Shown here: piece after piece, positions 43,239 through 52,834 of the stretch
Numbering within the stretch: position 1 is the stretch's first letter
Layout: each line of letters starts with the position of its first letter
Source of the DNA: Aliihoeflea sp. 40Bstr573
GTDB lineage: Bacteria > Pseudomonadota > Alphaproteobacteria > Rhizobiales > Rhizobiaceae
Length of the DNA: 64,000 nt
Assembly: GCF_024105655.1 (NCBI RefSeq)
Contig: NZ_JAAAMH010000001.1
Location: 248,001 to 312,000 of the forward strand
Direction of reading: 5' to 3'
The notes under the pieces: model-generated
What the model was told of the DNA's origin: nothing
What the model saw: the letters and a program-made list of their open reading frames with translations, nothing else
Databases searched by the model: none
Made by a program: the position numbers and the translations under genes

Positions 43239-45038
43239 ATGAACGGGAGTTTTCTCGACAACCTGGGCCGGGTTTACGGCCTCTACACAGGCGGGTTCTT
43301 CGTTTTCATTCTGCTGATGGCCGTCCTCGAACAGATGGGCGTCGGCGCCGATACGATCGGCCTTCTCTTTGTTGGCTTCACCATCTTCATTTACGCGGCG
43401 ATCGGCTGGCTGTCGCGTACGATGGAAGTGGAAGCCTATTACGTTGCGGGTCGTCAGGTCCCCGCCGTCTATAACGGCATGGCCACGGCGGCGGACTGGA
43501 TGTCCGGCGCGTCATTCGTGGCGATGGCCGGCGGCATCTACTTCGGCGGCTACAGCTACCTGGCCTTCGTGGTCGGCTGGACCGGCGGCTACATCCTCGT
43601 CAATTCGCTTATGGCGCCATACCTGCGCAAGTTCGGCTGCTACACGGTACCGGACTACATCGGCACACGTTATGGCGGCAATTTCGCACGGATCCTCGCC
43701 GTTATCGTCCTTGTCGCGGCCTCCTTCACCTATGTGACGGCGCAGATCACCGCGACCGGCACGATCGCCGCGCGCGCTTTGCACATTCCGTTCTCGTTTG
43801 GCGTGTGGTTCGGCCTTCTCGGCATCCTGCTGTGCTCCATGCTCGGCGGCATGCGCGCCGTCACATGGACGCAGGTCGCGCAGTACATCGTGCTGATCAT
43901 CGCATACCTGATCCCGGTCATCTGGATGTCCAATGCCCAGGGCTTCGGACTCATCCCGCACTTCACATATGGCGAAGCGGTCCAGACCATTACCGGGCTC
44001 GAAGCCCAATATGGGCTGACGGCGCCGCCTGAGGGGGTTGCCGGCATGAAGGCGCTGACGACTCCGCATGTCGAACCCGTCGGCGGCCTTGCGGAATGGC
44101 AGTTCGTCACGCTCGCGATCTGCATGATGGCGGGTACGGCGTCGCTGCCGCACATCCTGATGCGCTATTTCACCACCCCCTCCGTGCGGTCCGCGCGCAA
44201 GTCGGTGGCGTGGTCGCTGCTCTTCATCTTCCTGCTCTACTTCACGGCGCCGGCCCTGGCCACGCTGACGAAGCTGCAGCTGCTCGATCCGTCCTTGCCC
44301 ACGGCGATCATCGGCAAGACGATCGAGGAAGTTCAGGCACTCGCATGGGTCCAGAACTGGAGCAGCGTCAACTTCCTGGCGATCGTCGACCACAATGGCG
44401 ACGGCATTCTCCAGCTCAACGAGTTCTTCATGCGTGAAGATATCGTCGTTCTGGCGACGCCGGAAATTGCCGGCCTGCCCTATGTCATCTCCGGCCTCGT
44501 GGCCGCGGGCGGCATGGCGGCTGCGATGTCGACGGCGGATGGCCTCCTGCTCGCCATCGCGAACGCGCTCAGCCACGACCTTTACTACAAGGTCATTGAC
44601 CCGAAGGCCGATACCGCGCACCGCCTCATCGTCGCGCGCGTCCTTCTGGTCGTCATCGGCGCTGCAGGTGCCCTGATGGCTGCGATGCAGCTCACGGGCA
44701 TCCTCGGAGCGGTTGCGTGGGCATTCTGCTTCGCGTGCTCGGGGCTCTTCTTCCCGCTCGTTCTCGGCGTGTGGTGGAAGCGGGCGAACACGCAAGGCGC
44801 GATCGCCGGCATGGCAGCGGGCTTCATCTCGGGCTCGGTCTACCTGTGGTACGTCTACACGGGCGGAACGCCGATCCTGGGCCTGAACGATCTGCGCTTC
44901 GGCATCATCGGCATGGCCTTCAGTCTCGTCGCGATGGTCGTCGTCACGCTCATGACGCCGGAGCCGGATGCGGAAATCCAGCGCATGGTCGATGAGACCC
45001 GCATTCCGACGGGCATGCCGATCCTGGACCCGCACTAA
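43239..45038 (+). CDS. Sodium:solute symporter (ActP/VC_2705-like) with EF-hand loop
   Basis: A 599-residue SSS-family transporter with about 13 membrane helices, expected to import a small carboxylate such as acetate with sodium or protons. Family motifs are VEAYYVAGRQVPAVYNGMAT, ADWMSGASFVAMAGGIYFGG and GGMAAAMSTADGLLLAIANA. A loop between helices holds a textbook 12-residue EF-hand loop, DHNGDGILQLNE, at residues 384-395. It forms an operon with the DUF4212 gene. A GC-rich hairpin follows the stop. Confidence 0.92.
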   Translation: MNGSFLDNLGRVYGLYTGGFFVFILLMAVLEQMGVGADTIGLLFVGFTIFIYAAIGWLSRTMEVEAYYVAGRQVPAVYNGMATAADWMSGASFVAMAGGIYFGGYSYLAFVVGWTGGYILVNSLMAPYLRKFGCYTVPDYIGTRYGGNFARILAVIVLVAASFTYVTAQITATGTIAARALHIPFSFGVWFGLLGILLCSMLGGMRAVTWTQVAQYIVLIIAYLIPVIWMSNAQGFGLIPHFTYGEAVQTITGLEAQYGLTAPPEGVAGMKALTTPHVEPVGGLAEWQFVTLAICMMAGTASLPHILMRYFTTPSVRSARKSVAWSLLFIFLLYFTAPALATLTKLQLLDPSLPTAIIGKTIEEVQALAWVQNWSSVNFLAIVDHNGDGILQLNEFFMREDIVVLATPEIAGLPYVISGLVAAGGMAAAMSTADGLLLAIANALSHDLYYKVIDPKADTAHRLIVARVLLVVIGAAGALMAAMQLTGILGAVAWAFCFACSGLFFPLVLGVWWKRANTQGAIAGMAAGFISGSVYLWYVYTGGTPILGLNDLRFGIIGMAFSLVAMVVVTLMTPEPDAEIQRMVDETRIPTGMPILDPH

Positions 45039-45057
45039 AAACCAGGTTGAATACATC

Positions 45058-45086
45058 GCGGGGGCGGGACATTGTCCCGCCCCCGC
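45058..45086 (+). terminator. 13-bp GC hairpin after the symporter gene
   Basis: GCGGGGGCGGGAC and GTCCCGCCCCCGC pair perfectly around ATT. It is very stable but followed by CCTGTTGTCCC rather than a T run. It lies only 12 nt before the next gene's start, so it may attenuate rather than end transcription. Confidence 0.65.
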
Positions 45087-45098
45087 CCTGTTGTCCCA

Positions 45099-45476
45099 AT
45101 GAACGATCGGTTGATGGAACAGTCTCTAGGTAGTTTCCCGCTTTGGGTGATCGTCGTCGACTACGTTCTCGGCGTCATCATGTGGACGCTCATCGGCCGT
45201 GCGGCGATGAATTTCTTCCTTTCGGAAGATTCGAATTTTTTCTTCATGCGCTTCTTCGTGCGCTCGACGAACCCGATCCTCCGGCTGTTCCGGCCAATCA
45301 CACCCGGCTTCCTGCTCGAGCCGCTGATCCCGCTCTATGTGGCGTGGTTCTTCTTTCTGTTCCGATTCTATGTGATGCCCTGGCTGCTCGGCTATTCCGT
45401 GATGGGCATGCTCTCCTTCCCGCTCGAAAGCGAGATCGCGCGCGCAATTCAGGCGTTCCTGACGCCACGCCCGTAG
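45099..45476 (+). CDS. Small integral membrane protein (possibly YggT-like)
   Basis: A 125-residue protein with two clear hydrophobic segments (about 12-40, LWVIVVDYVLGVIMWTLIGR, and 73-97, LYVAWFFFLFRFYVMPWLLG). SNPILRLFRPITPGFL-type sequence between them (STNPILRLFRPITPG) is like the YggT fold, though the fit is not complete. The start is uncertain: ATG at 45099 and ATG at 45114 both lack a clear Shine-Dalgarno, and a stable hairpin ends 12 nt before the first. It converges with the ATP12-like gene (5 nt apart). Confidence 0.72.
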   Translation: MNDRLMEQSLGSFPLWVIVVDYVLGVIMWTLIGRAAMNFFLSEDSNFFFMRFFVRSTNPILRLFRPITPGFLLEPLIPLYVAWFFFLFRFYVMPWLLGYSVMGMLSFPLESEIARAIQAFLTPRP

Positions 45477-45481
45477 GGGAG

Positions 45482-46276
45482 CTATGACTTCAGCGCTTCG
45501 AGGAGTGTCGCTGCCGCCAGCATGTCACGCTTCTTGGCGGCGCGCATCTTCGCCGCTTCGCCGTCCTCACCCCACTGGGAAATGTTCCAGTCCTCGTCGA
45601 TATGGGCTGCCATCCAGCCCTCCTCGGCCGTGAGTTCGCCGGCATCGACGGCCAGCGCAATCAGTGCTGATCCGGTCAGCGACGTCATGACGTGGAGCGC
45701 CGACAGTCGAAACGGTTCCTCGCGCATCTTGAGATGAATGCCGACTGCACCGATCGCTTCGCGCGGCTGGTCGACGTGCATCACGCCTTCTGCAATCACG
45801 AAGCGCGCACCGAGGCTCGCGCGTGCCCAGTCGAGGATTCGGTCCCATCCTTCGCTCTGGCGCACGACGAGTGATTCCGGCCCTTCCGCGCGGTAGCAGA
45901 CGAGGTCGGTTGACGAATAGCGCAGGATGTCTTCCAGCACGGCCTGCGTATCCGTCGAAACGCCATCGATGGCGGTGTTGCCAATCCGCAGCACCGGCAT
46001 GTCGAACGGGTTGATTTCCTCGGTCTGTGCGTCGAACTCGTCGGCGACAAGCCGTGCCGCTGCCTCGGTGGGGAGGGCGAGCACGGCACGCCCGGGCGTG
46101 CGAACCGGCTTGCCGTCGAGTTCCACCGCGAAATCGCCGGTGGCAGGGTCCTGGCGAACCGACGCGGATTTGTAGAAGCGTTTCGGCAGCGGCGTGCGCA
46201 TCTGCTTTTGCGCCCGCTTCATCGGGTTCTCGTCAGAAACAAAGGGGGTGTCGAGATCGCTCAGGATATCGCGCAT
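45482..46276 (-). CDS. ATP12-family chaperone (F1-ATPase assembly)
   Basis: A 264-residue homologue of mitochondrial Atp12/ATPAF2, which protects the F1 alpha subunit during assembly. Family segments are PKRFYKSASVRQDPATGDFA, ELDGKPVRTPGRAVLALPTE, INPFDMPVLRIGNTAIDGV, DILRYSSTDLVCYRAEGPES and EEGWMAAHIDEDWNISQWGE. The location is cytoplasmic, with no signal peptide. The start at 46276 is 17 nt downstream of the EamA gene stop. Confidence 0.93.
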   Translation of the reverse strand: MRDILSDLDTPFVSDENPMKRAQKQMRTPLPKRFYKSASVRQDPATGDFAVELDGKPVRTPGRAVLALPTEAAARLVADEFDAQTEEINPFDMPVLRIGNTAIDGVSTDTQAVLEDILRYSSTDLVCYRAEGPESLVVRQSEGWDRILDWARASLGARFVIAEGVMHVDQPREAIGAVGIHLKMREEPFRLSALHVMTSLTGSALIALAVDAGELTAEEGWMAAHIDEDWNISQWGEDGEAAKMRAAKKRDMLAAATLLEALKS

Positions 46277-46293
46277 GGTCGGTCCTCGAAAAA

Positions 46294-47220
46294 TCAGCCG
46301 GGCGGAATGCGCCGGCGCACGGGCCGGTTCACCACCAGAAGCCCGAGTGCGATGAGCGCAAGGGCTGCGAATATGTTGATAGACAGCGGCTCGTTCAACA
46401 GGAACCCGCCACACAGGACGCCGAACGCAGGCGTCAGGAAGGCGAAGCTCGCCAACCCGGTCGCCGGATAGGTGCGGATCATCCAGAACCAGAGAATGTA
46501 GGTGAATGCGACGACGAATATCGCTTGGAACAGCAGGGAGCCCGTGGCGAGCGCGGAGACGTCGCGCAGGATTGGCCCGCCCAGTGGCAGGAGCGGAACG
46601 GCAACGACGACCGAGACGACGAGTTGGTACAACAACGTCTTCTCGGCGCTCGCATCCGACAGTTTGGACTTCTTGATGACCAGCGTCGTCGCTCCCCACA
46701 GGATACCTGCTGCAAGGCACATCAGGTCACCGATGAGCGCGGCATTGTCCGGAAGGCTGAGCTGGTCCAGGAAAACCAGCGCTACGCCGAAGAACGCCAT
46801 CGTCAGCCCGAGGAGCTTCGTGGCGGTGATCCGCTCGCCCAGCAGGAAATGCGCGCCAATCAGCACCCAGAATGGCATGGTGTTTATCATGAGCGCGCCG
46901 CGCGCCGCCGTCGTGTAGTCGAGGCCAAAGAAGATCAGCATGAACTCGGCGGCAAAGAGCGCGCCTGCCAATATGCCCGGCCACAGGGTACCGTCGCGCT
47001 CGAACAGGCGGATGCCGCGCCACACGCACCAGCCATAGACCAAAACGGCGGCGATCGCCGAGCGCGCCATGGTCAGGTAGATGGGGCTGTATCCGGTGTT
47101 CGCGATCTTTATGGCGACTTGGTTCAGACCCCAGGAACAGGTCAGCATCAACATCATCACGACGGCGAAAGCGTCGATCGCATCGCGCCTTTCAATGGTC
47201 GTAGCGCCCATCGCGGCCAT
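46294..47220 (-). CDS. EamA/DMT-family transporter
   Basis: A 308-residue protein with ten predicted membrane helices in two EamA repeats. Motifs include MLTCSWGLNQVAIKIANTGY, ALFAAEFMLIFFGLDYTTAA, TMPFWVLIGAHFLLGERIT, and in the second half IFVVAFTYILWFWMIRTYPA with LTPAFGVLCGGFLLNEPLS. It is probably a metabolite exporter with unknown substrate. It begins just after the pseudouridine synthase stop (1 nt apart) on the same strand. Confidence 0.92.
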   Translation of the reverse strand: MAAMGATTIERRDAIDAFAVVMMLMLTCSWGLNQVAIKIANTGYSPIYLTMARSAIAAVLVYGWCVWRGIRLFERDGTLWPGILAGALFAAEFMLIFFGLDYTTAARGALMINTMPFWVLIGAHFLLGERITATKLLGLTMAFFGVALVFLDQLSLPDNAALIGDLMCLAAGILWGATTLVIKKSKLSDASAEKTLLYQLVVSVVVAVPLLPLGGPILRDVSALATGSLLFQAIFVVAFTYILWFWMIRTYPATGLASFAFLTPAFGVLCGGFLLNEPLSINIFAALALIALGLLVVNRPVRRRIPPG

Positions 47221-47221
47221 T

Positions 47222-48199
47222 TTAGTCGTCTGCCGAATTCTCGTCGAAGCCGAGCAGGTTCCAGCTCTGCTTCATGTGCGGCGGCAGTTGCGCGGTAACG
47301 TCGATCTTGCCGCCGTCGGGATGCGGAATGATGATCCGGCGCGCGTGGAGGTGCAGGCGCTTTTGCATGCCGCCCGGAAAATCGTAGTTCTTGTCGGCCT
47401 CGAAATATTTCGGATCGCCGAGGATCGGGCAGCCCAGATGGGCGGCATGGACGCGTAGCTGGTGCGTGCGGCCGGTATAAGGCTCCATTTCCAGCCAGGA
47501 CATGGTCTGCGCGGCCTGCTCGACAATCCGGTAGAAGGACACGGCGTGGTCAGCGCCCTTCTCGCCATGGTCGGCGACCCGCATCCTGTCGCCGTCAATG
47601 GTGGATTCCTTGATCAGCCATGTGGAAATCTTGTCTTCGCGCTTGGGCGGCACGCCTTTTACCAGCGCCCAATAGGTCTTCTTCGTCTCGCGGTGGCGGA
47701 AGGCCTCGGCAAGCTTCATCGCCGCCAGGCGTGTGCGCGCGACGACGAGCACGCCAGAGGTGTCGCGGTCGAGCCGGTGAACGAGGCGCGGCTTCTCGCC
47801 CTTCTGACTGCGAAGCGCCTCGAGCATGGAGTCCACGCTGCGCGTGATGCCCGATCCACCCTGGACGGCAAGGCCGGCCGGCTTGTCGAAGACGATGACC
47901 TTCTTGTCCTCGTAGAGCGTCATCTTCGCCAGCACTTCGGCGTCTTCCTCGCCGCGCATGGTGCGTGCGGTCACGGGTCCTGACTTGCGATCGGCGGCGA
48001 TCGGCGGAATGCGCACCTGCTGGCCAGGCTGCAGCCGCGTATCGGACTTCACCCGGCCGCCGTCGACGCGGATCTGGCCCGAGCGCAGGAGCTTTTGCAG
48101 CGGCCCGAAGCCGAGGCCGGAATAGTGAATCTTGAACCAGCGGTCGAGGCGCATGCCCGACTCGTCGTTTGCCACTGCGATCTGCTCGACGCCTGCCAT
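47222..48199 (-). CDS. RluA-family 23S rRNA pseudouridine synthase
   Basis: A 325-residue pseudouridine synthase of the RluC/RluD branch. An S4 RNA-binding domain (residues 15-75, RLDRWFKIHYSGLGFGPLQK) is followed by the catalytic domain with HRLDRDTSGVLVVART, catalytic Asp144 in HRLD. YTGRTHQLRVHAAHLGCPIL is the conserved C-terminal motif. RluC is the most likely function by length and S4 domain, but substrate sites cannot be told from sequence alone. The ATG at 48199 is chosen over an upstream in-frame start. Confidence 0.92.
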   Translation of the reverse strand: MAGVEQIAVANDESGMRLDRWFKIHYSGLGFGPLQKLLRSGQIRVDGGRVKSDTRLQPGQQVRIPPIAADRKSGPVTARTMRGEEDAEVLAKMTLYEDKKVIVFDKPAGLAVQGGSGITRSVDSMLEALRSQKGEKPRLVHRLDRDTSGVLVVARTRLAAMKLAEAFRHRETKKTYWALVKGVPPKREDKISTWLIKESTIDGDRMRVADHGEKGADHAVSFYRIVEQAAQTMSWLEMEPYTGRTHQLRVHAAHLGCPILGDPKYFEADKNYDFPGGMQKRLHLHARRIIIPHPDGGKIDVTAQLPPHMKQSWNLLGFDENSADD

Positions 48200-48289
48200 T
48201 TTCAGTCTCTTTCCGGTATGAACAGGGCCCATAGCACCCCAAACCCGCGGGCGCGAGGTTCAACGCGTCGAAATTTGCAATCCAGCAGG

Positions 48290-49612
48290 CTAGCGGCCCG
48301 ACTGACGCTCCAAGCGCAGCTTTTGCCAGTAATCGAGGCGCTTGCGGATCTCGCGCTCGAAACCCCGATCCGGCGGGTCGTAGAATTTTTGTCGTCCCAA
48401 CGCCTCTGGGAAATAGTCCTGCCCGGAGAACGCGTCGGGCGCGTCATGATCGTAGAAATAGCCGGTCCCATAGCCTTCTGACTTCATCAGCTTGGTCGGC
48501 GCGTTGAGGATGTGCTTGGGCGGCAGCAGCGAGCCGTTCTCCTTGGCCGCCCGCATCGCCGCCTTGTAGGCGACATAGACGCCATTCGATTTGGGCGCGG
48601 TCGCGAGATAGACGCAGGCTTCGGCCAGCGCCAGTTCGCCTTCCGGCGAGCCGAGATAGTCGTAGGCGTCCTTGGCCGCGAGCGTGATCGCCAGTGCCTG
48701 CGGGTCGGCGAGGCCGATATCCTCCGAGGCCATCCGCACGAGGCGGCGGCCCAGATAGAGCGGGTCTTCTCCCGCATCGAGCATGCGCGCGAGATAATAA
48801 AGCGCTGCATCTGGGTCCGAACCCCGCACCGCTTTATGCAGGGCGGAGATCAAATTGTAGTGGCCATCCTGCCCCTTGTCATAGACAGGCGCCCGACGCT
48901 GGACGATGCGCTGAATGCCATCCGCATCGAAAATCTCGTCGCTTCCCGCCGCACGCCAGATTACCTCGGCGAGCGTCAGCGCGGCGCGGCCATCACCATC
49001 GGCCATGCGCAGCAGAACCGCCCTCGCCTCGTCGTTGAGCGGCAACGGCAGGGCCTCTGCTTCTTCGGCGCGCGCGAGAAGGCGCTCGATGCTGTCGGCA
49101 TCAAGCGGATGGAAGGTCAGCACGCGCGCACGCGACAAAAGAGCGGCGTTGAGCTCAAAGGACGGATTCTCGGTCGTCGCGCCGACAAGGATGACCGTTC
49201 CATCCTCCATCACCGGCAAGAAGGAATCCTGCTGCGCGCGATTGAAGCGGTGGATCTCGTCGACGAAGAGCAGCGTCTGCCGCCCTTGGCTGCGCCGCAG
49301 CCGCGCCGTCTCGAACACCTTCTTCAGGTCGGCGACACCGGAGAAGATCGCGGAAATCTGCTCGAACGCCAGCCCCGTCTCGCCGGCGAGAAGCCTCGCT
49401 ACGGTGGTCTTGCCTGTGCCCGGCGGGCCCCAGAATATCATGGAGCCGAGCGTGCCGGAACGCAGCATGCGCGTCAGCGCCCCGCCCTCGCCCGTCAGAT
49501 GCTCCTGGCCGACGACCTCTGCGAGCCGTTGCGGGCGCAGCCGGTCGGCAAGCGGCTGACCCACGGGCCGCCGATCGTCCTGATTGTCATCCGTCGAGAA
49601 AAGATCGGCCAC
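48290..49612 (-). CDS. rarA: Replication-associated recombination protein RarA
   Basis: RarA (MgsA) is a AAA+ ATPase related to clamp loaders and to eukaryotic WRNIP1, acting at stalled forks. The 440-residue protein shows PLADRLRPQRLAEVVGQEHL, Walker A GPPGTGKTTVARLLA, Walker B LLFVDEIHRFNRAQQD, sensor GATTENPSFELNAALLSR, and the C-terminal tetramerisation region with GYGTGYFYDHDAPDAFSGQ. The start is GTG at 49612. It lies 12 nt downstream of the Deg protease. Confidence 0.95.
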   Translation of the reverse strand: MADLFSTDDNQDDRRPVGQPLADRLRPQRLAEVVGQEHLTGEGGALTRMLRSGTLGSMIFWGPPGTGKTTVARLLAGETGLAFEQISAIFSGVADLKKVFETARLRRSQGRQTLLFVDEIHRFNRAQQDSFLPVMEDGTVILVGATTENPSFELNAALLSRARVLTFHPLDADSIERLLARAEEAEALPLPLNDEARAVLLRMADGDGRAALTLAEVIWRAAGSDEIFDADGIQRIVQRRAPVYDKGQDGHYNLISALHKAVRGSDPDAALYYLARMLDAGEDPLYLGRRLVRMASEDIGLADPQALAITLAAKDAYDYLGSPEGELALAEACVYLATAPKSNGVYVAYKAAMRAAKENGSLLPPKHILNAPTKLMKSEGYGTGYFYDHDAPDAFSGQDYFPEALGRQKFYDPPDRGFEREIRKRLDYWQKLRLERQSGR

Positions 49613-49624
49613 GAGGTCCGTCCG

Positions 49625-51106
49625 TCAAAAACGCAGCGCCTGGCGCAGCAAACGCCCCTCGCGCTCGAGTGTAAAGCGCCACCAGCGCGTCTTCGCCGAT
49701 GCGGCCGCTTGAAGCGCCTCCGGGCTGTCGATCTCGTCGCCATTCACCTCGTGCACGATATCGCCGGGCCTGAGACCAAGACCTGCAGCAGGCGACGCGC
49801 GGTCGACATTGACGATGGCAACGCCACGTGCCTCTTCCGGCAGGCGCAGCCGTTGCGCAAGGCGCGGCGACAGGCTCTCCACGGTCGCCCCGGCAAACGG
49901 GCTCGTTCCGCTGATGGTCACCGCGCTGCCCGCTGCGCCTTTCGGCGCGCGCAGGAGCGTGATGTCAACGGCGCGTTCTTCCGACTGGCTAAGCACGCCG
50001 AACCTGGCAGTCGAGCCGATTGCGAGCGTCGCGAGGCGATAGCCGAGCGCATCGGGGTGCTCGATGGCGCGGTCGTTGAGCGACAGGACGACATCGCCCG
50101 GACGCAGGCCGGCACTGGCCGCAGGCCCTTCACTGGCCACGCTCGCGACGAGTGCTCCGCGCGGGCGCGCGATGCCAAGCGCCTCGGCGATCTGCGGTGT
50201 CACTACCTCGAAAGTTGCGCCAAGATAGGGCCGTTCGAAATAGTCAGAGCCCGCCTTGGCCGCGTCCACGACGGCGCGGACCATGTTGGAGGGAATCGCG
50301 AAACCGATGCCGATCGAGCCGCCAGACTGGCTGAAGATTGCCGTGTTGATGCCGACCACCTCGCCGCTCATGTTGACCAGCGCCCCACCCGAATTGCCCG
50401 GATTGATCGCCGCATCGGTCTGGATGAAGAAGCCGAAGTCGGAAATACCGATATGGGTGCGCGCGAGCGCGGAGACGATGCCGCTCGTCGTGGTCTGGCC
50501 GACGCCAAACGGATTGCCGATTGCAAGCACGAGGTCCCCCACTTGGAGCGCATCGGAATCACCAAGCGCGATGGACGGGAATTCCTCGTCGGCTTCAATC
50601 TTCAGGATCGCGAGGTCGAGCGATTCGTCCTTGAGCAGAATTTCGGAGGTGAACTCGCGTCCGTCCGGCAGTGCCACACGCACCTCATCGGCGTCGCGGA
50701 TGACGTGGTTATTGGTGACCACATAACCCGACGGATCGACCATCACGCCCGAGCCAAGCGACGACTGGACCCGTGGAGGCATCTGCCTGTTGAAGAACTG
50801 TTCGAAGAAGGGATCGCCCATGAAAGGCGAGCGGGTCTGCACCTGCTGCGACGCGTAGACATTGACCACGGCCGGCGCGGCCTTTGCCACCAGCGGAGCA
50901 TAAGAAAGCTGCACCTCGCTCTGGCTGAACGGCAGCCGGCGTTGGACCTCGACTTCGCCTGCGGGCGCGTCGGCCGGGCGCTCGGTGCGCTCGGTGCCGA
51001 AGCCGAACATGTCCAGCAGGCTGCGATTGCGATCATCCTGAGCGTGGACCAGTCCGGCGCCAAGGGCCGTTGCTGCAATCGTCAAAGCCAAGATCAGTCG
51101 GCGCAT
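49625..51106 (-). CDS. Deg/HtrA-family periplasmic serine protease
   Basis: A 493-residue protein with signal peptide MRRLILALTIAATALGAGLV, then HAQ. The trypsin-like domain has His134 (TNNHVI), Asp164 (LDLAIL) and Ser239 (GNSGGAL). Two PDZ domains follow (about 305-390 and 405-490), containing GPAASAGLRPGDVVLSLND and SPAAGLGLRPGDIVHEVNG. It is a quality-control protease/chaperone of the envelope. It lies upstream of rarA on the same strand. Confidence 0.95.
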   Translation of the reverse strand: MRRLILALTIAATALGAGLVHAQDDRNRSLLDMFGFGTERTERPADAPAGEVEVQRRLPFSQSEVQLSYAPLVAKAAPAVVNVYASQQVQTRSPFMGDPFFEQFFNRQMPPRVQSSLGSGVMVDPSGYVVTNNHVIRDADEVRVALPDGREFTSEILLKDESLDLAILKIEADEEFPSIALGDSDALQVGDLVLAIGNPFGVGQTTTSGIVSALARTHIGISDFGFFIQTDAAINPGNSGGALVNMSGEVVGINTAIFSQSGGSIGIGFAIPSNMVRAVVDAAKAGSDYFERPYLGATFEVVTPQIAEALGIARPRGALVASVASEGPAASAGLRPGDVVLSLNDRAIEHPDALGYRLATLAIGSTARFGVLSQSEERAVDITLLRAPKGAAGSAVTISGTSPFAGATVESLSPRLAQRLRLPEEARGVAIVNVDRASPAAGLGLRPGDIVHEVNGDEIDSPEALQAAASAKTRWWRFTLEREGRLLRQALRF

Positions 51107-51175
51107 CGCGAATCCCCCTATCGTTCCGCCGGCAATGTCGTGTCCGATTGTGCAAAAGGAAAGGCCGCAAATGCG

Positions 51176-51199
51176 AAAGGGGCCCTCGCGGACCCCTTC
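51176..51199 (-). terminator. Hairpin terminator after tig
   Basis: On the minus strand GAAGGGG and CCCCTTTC flank a 10-nt GC-rich loop region, followed by GCATTTGC. It lies about 24 nt after the trigger factor stop and before the Deg protease start. Confidence 0.55.
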
Positions 51200-51222
51200 C
51201 AGATTCGAGCCGAACGAACGCC

Positions 51223-52704
51223 TTATTCGGCGTCCTTGTCCTTGGCTGCCGCCTTCTTCTTTGCGGGCGCCTTCTTCTCGGCCTTCTCCGCATTGTCGTC
51301 GGCGTCTGCCTTCTTCTTCTTCGGCCCAGCCTTCTTTTCCGCCGTCTTGGCGTCGGCCGCTTCGTCCCCGTCTTCCGCCAGGAGTTCCTCGCGGGTCACC
51401 TTGACGTCCGTCACCTTCACTTCGTTGAGCAGGTGGTCGACGACCTTTTCCTCGAAGAGCGGAGCGCGGACATTGGCGAGCGCGGCCGGGTTGTTGCGGT
51501 AGAAGTCATAGACTTCCTGCTGCTGGTGCTGCGGAACGCGACGGATCTGCTCGAAGAGCGCGCGCTGCAGTTCGTCGTCGGTGACCTGCACGCCGGCCTT
51601 CTCGCCGATCTCGGCGAGGACGAGACCGAGACGAACACGGCGCTCGGCAAGGCGCTGGTATTCGGCGCGCGCCTCGTCTTCCGTCGTCTCTTCGTCCTCG
51701 AACGAGCGACCGGCCTGCTCCAGGTCGCGGGTGACCTGCGTCCAGATGTTGTTGAATTCGGCTTCGACCAGCTTGGACGGAGCTTCGAACTTGTATTCCT
51801 CGTCAAGCGCGTCGAGAAGCTGGCGCTTGGCCTTCTGGCGGGTCAGCGCGCCGAACTGGGTCTCGATCTGACCCTTGATGATCTCGCGCAGCTTCTCGGC
51901 CGACTCGAGGCCAAGCTGCTGGGCGACTTCGTCGGTGACTTCCAGATCGCCCGGCTGTGCGACTTCCTTGACGGTGACGTCGAAGGTCGCATCCTTGCCG
52001 GCAAGATGCTGAGCGCCGTAGTCGGCCGGGAAGGTCACGTTGATGGTCTTCTCGTCGCCGGCCTTCAGGCCCACGACCTGGTCTTCGAAGCCGGGGATGA
52101 ACTGGTTGGAGCCGAGCACGAGGTTGGCGTCTTCGGCCGCACCGCCGTCGAAGGGCTCGCCGTCGATCTTGCCGACGAAATCGATCGTGACGCGGTCGCC
52201 TTCGGCGGCCTTGCCCTTCTTGGTCTCGTAGGTGCGCGCGGATTCGGCGACCTTCTTGACCTGCTCCTCGATCTCCTCTTCCGGTACGTCATAGACCTGA
52301 CGGGTGATCTGGATGTTCGAAAGATCCTTGGCTTCGATCGCCGGAATGACTTCGTAGTCGATCGAAAACTCGAAATCCTGGCCGCCAGAGAGGATCTTCT
52401 CGGCTTCCTTTTCATCCTCGGTCATCGTGACCTCGGGCTGCATCGCGGCCTTCTCGCCACGCTCGGCGAGGATGTTGCGCGGCGAGGACGAGATGATCTC
52501 GTTGACGACTTCGGCCATGAAGGACCGGCCGTACATCTTGCGCAGGTGCTGGACCGGAACCTTGCCAGGACGGAACCCGTTCAGGCGCACCTTGCCCTTG
52601 GCGTCGGACAGCCGCTCCATGAGCTTGGCTTCCATGTCCTTGGCCGGCACGGACACCTTGATCTGGCGCTTCAGCCCGGAATTAAGCGTTTCGGTAACCT
52701 GCAT
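51223..52704 (-). CDS. tig: Trigger factor with Lys/Ala-rich tail
   Basis: Trigger factor is the ribosome-bound chaperone and prolyl isomerase. The 493-residue protein has the ribosome-docking signature (NGFRPGKVP at about 43-51), an FKBP-type domain (about 160-250, [17 protein letters not shown] and [20 protein letters not shown]), and helical C-terminal arms. The last about 50 residues are extremely rich in Lys, Ala, Asp and Glu ([20 protein letters not shown]), a low-complexity tail longer than in E. coli Tig. It lies alone between tRNA-Leu and the Deg protease. Confidence 0.97.
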   Translation of the reverse strand: MQVTETLNSGLKRQIKVSVPAKDMEAKLMERLSDAKGKVRLNGFRPGKVPVQHLRKMYGRSFMAEVVNEIISSSPRNILAERGEKAAMQPEVTMTEDEKEAEKILSGGQDFEFSIDYEVIPAIEAKDLSNIQITRQVYDVPEEEIEEQVKKVAESARTYETKKGKAAEGDRVTIDFVGKIDGEPFDGGAAEDANLVLGSNQFIPGFEDQVVGLKAGDEKTINVTFPADYGAQHLAGKDATFDVTVKEVAQPGDLEVTDEVAQQLGLESAEKLREIIKGQIETQFGALTRQKAKRQLLDALDEEYKFEAPSKLVEAEFNNIWTQVTRDLEQAGRSFEDEETTEDEARAEYQRLAERRVRLGLVLAEIGEKAGVQVTDDELQRALFEQIRRVPQHQQQEVYDFYRNNPAALANVRAPLFEEKVVDHLLNEVKVTDVKVTREELLAEDGDEAADAKTAEKKAGPKKKKADADDNAEKAEKKAPAKKKAAAKDKDAE

Positions 52705-52834
52705 CTCACAACCTTTGTTATCGCATGCTGCTGTCGCGACGGCGCGCCGCCCAGCCTGCTGAATTCTTCTGACTTGAGCGTCTCACCCCAGCCGAACCGG
52801 GTCGACGCTCAGTTTCATTTCCCGGGGCGGCAAT

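Noticed and set aside
48512..51502. A 996-codon open frame on the plus strand
   Set aside because: It lies opposite rarA and the Deg protease, which have clear motifs. Long antisense frames are expected at this GC content, and its product is Arg/His-rich without domains.
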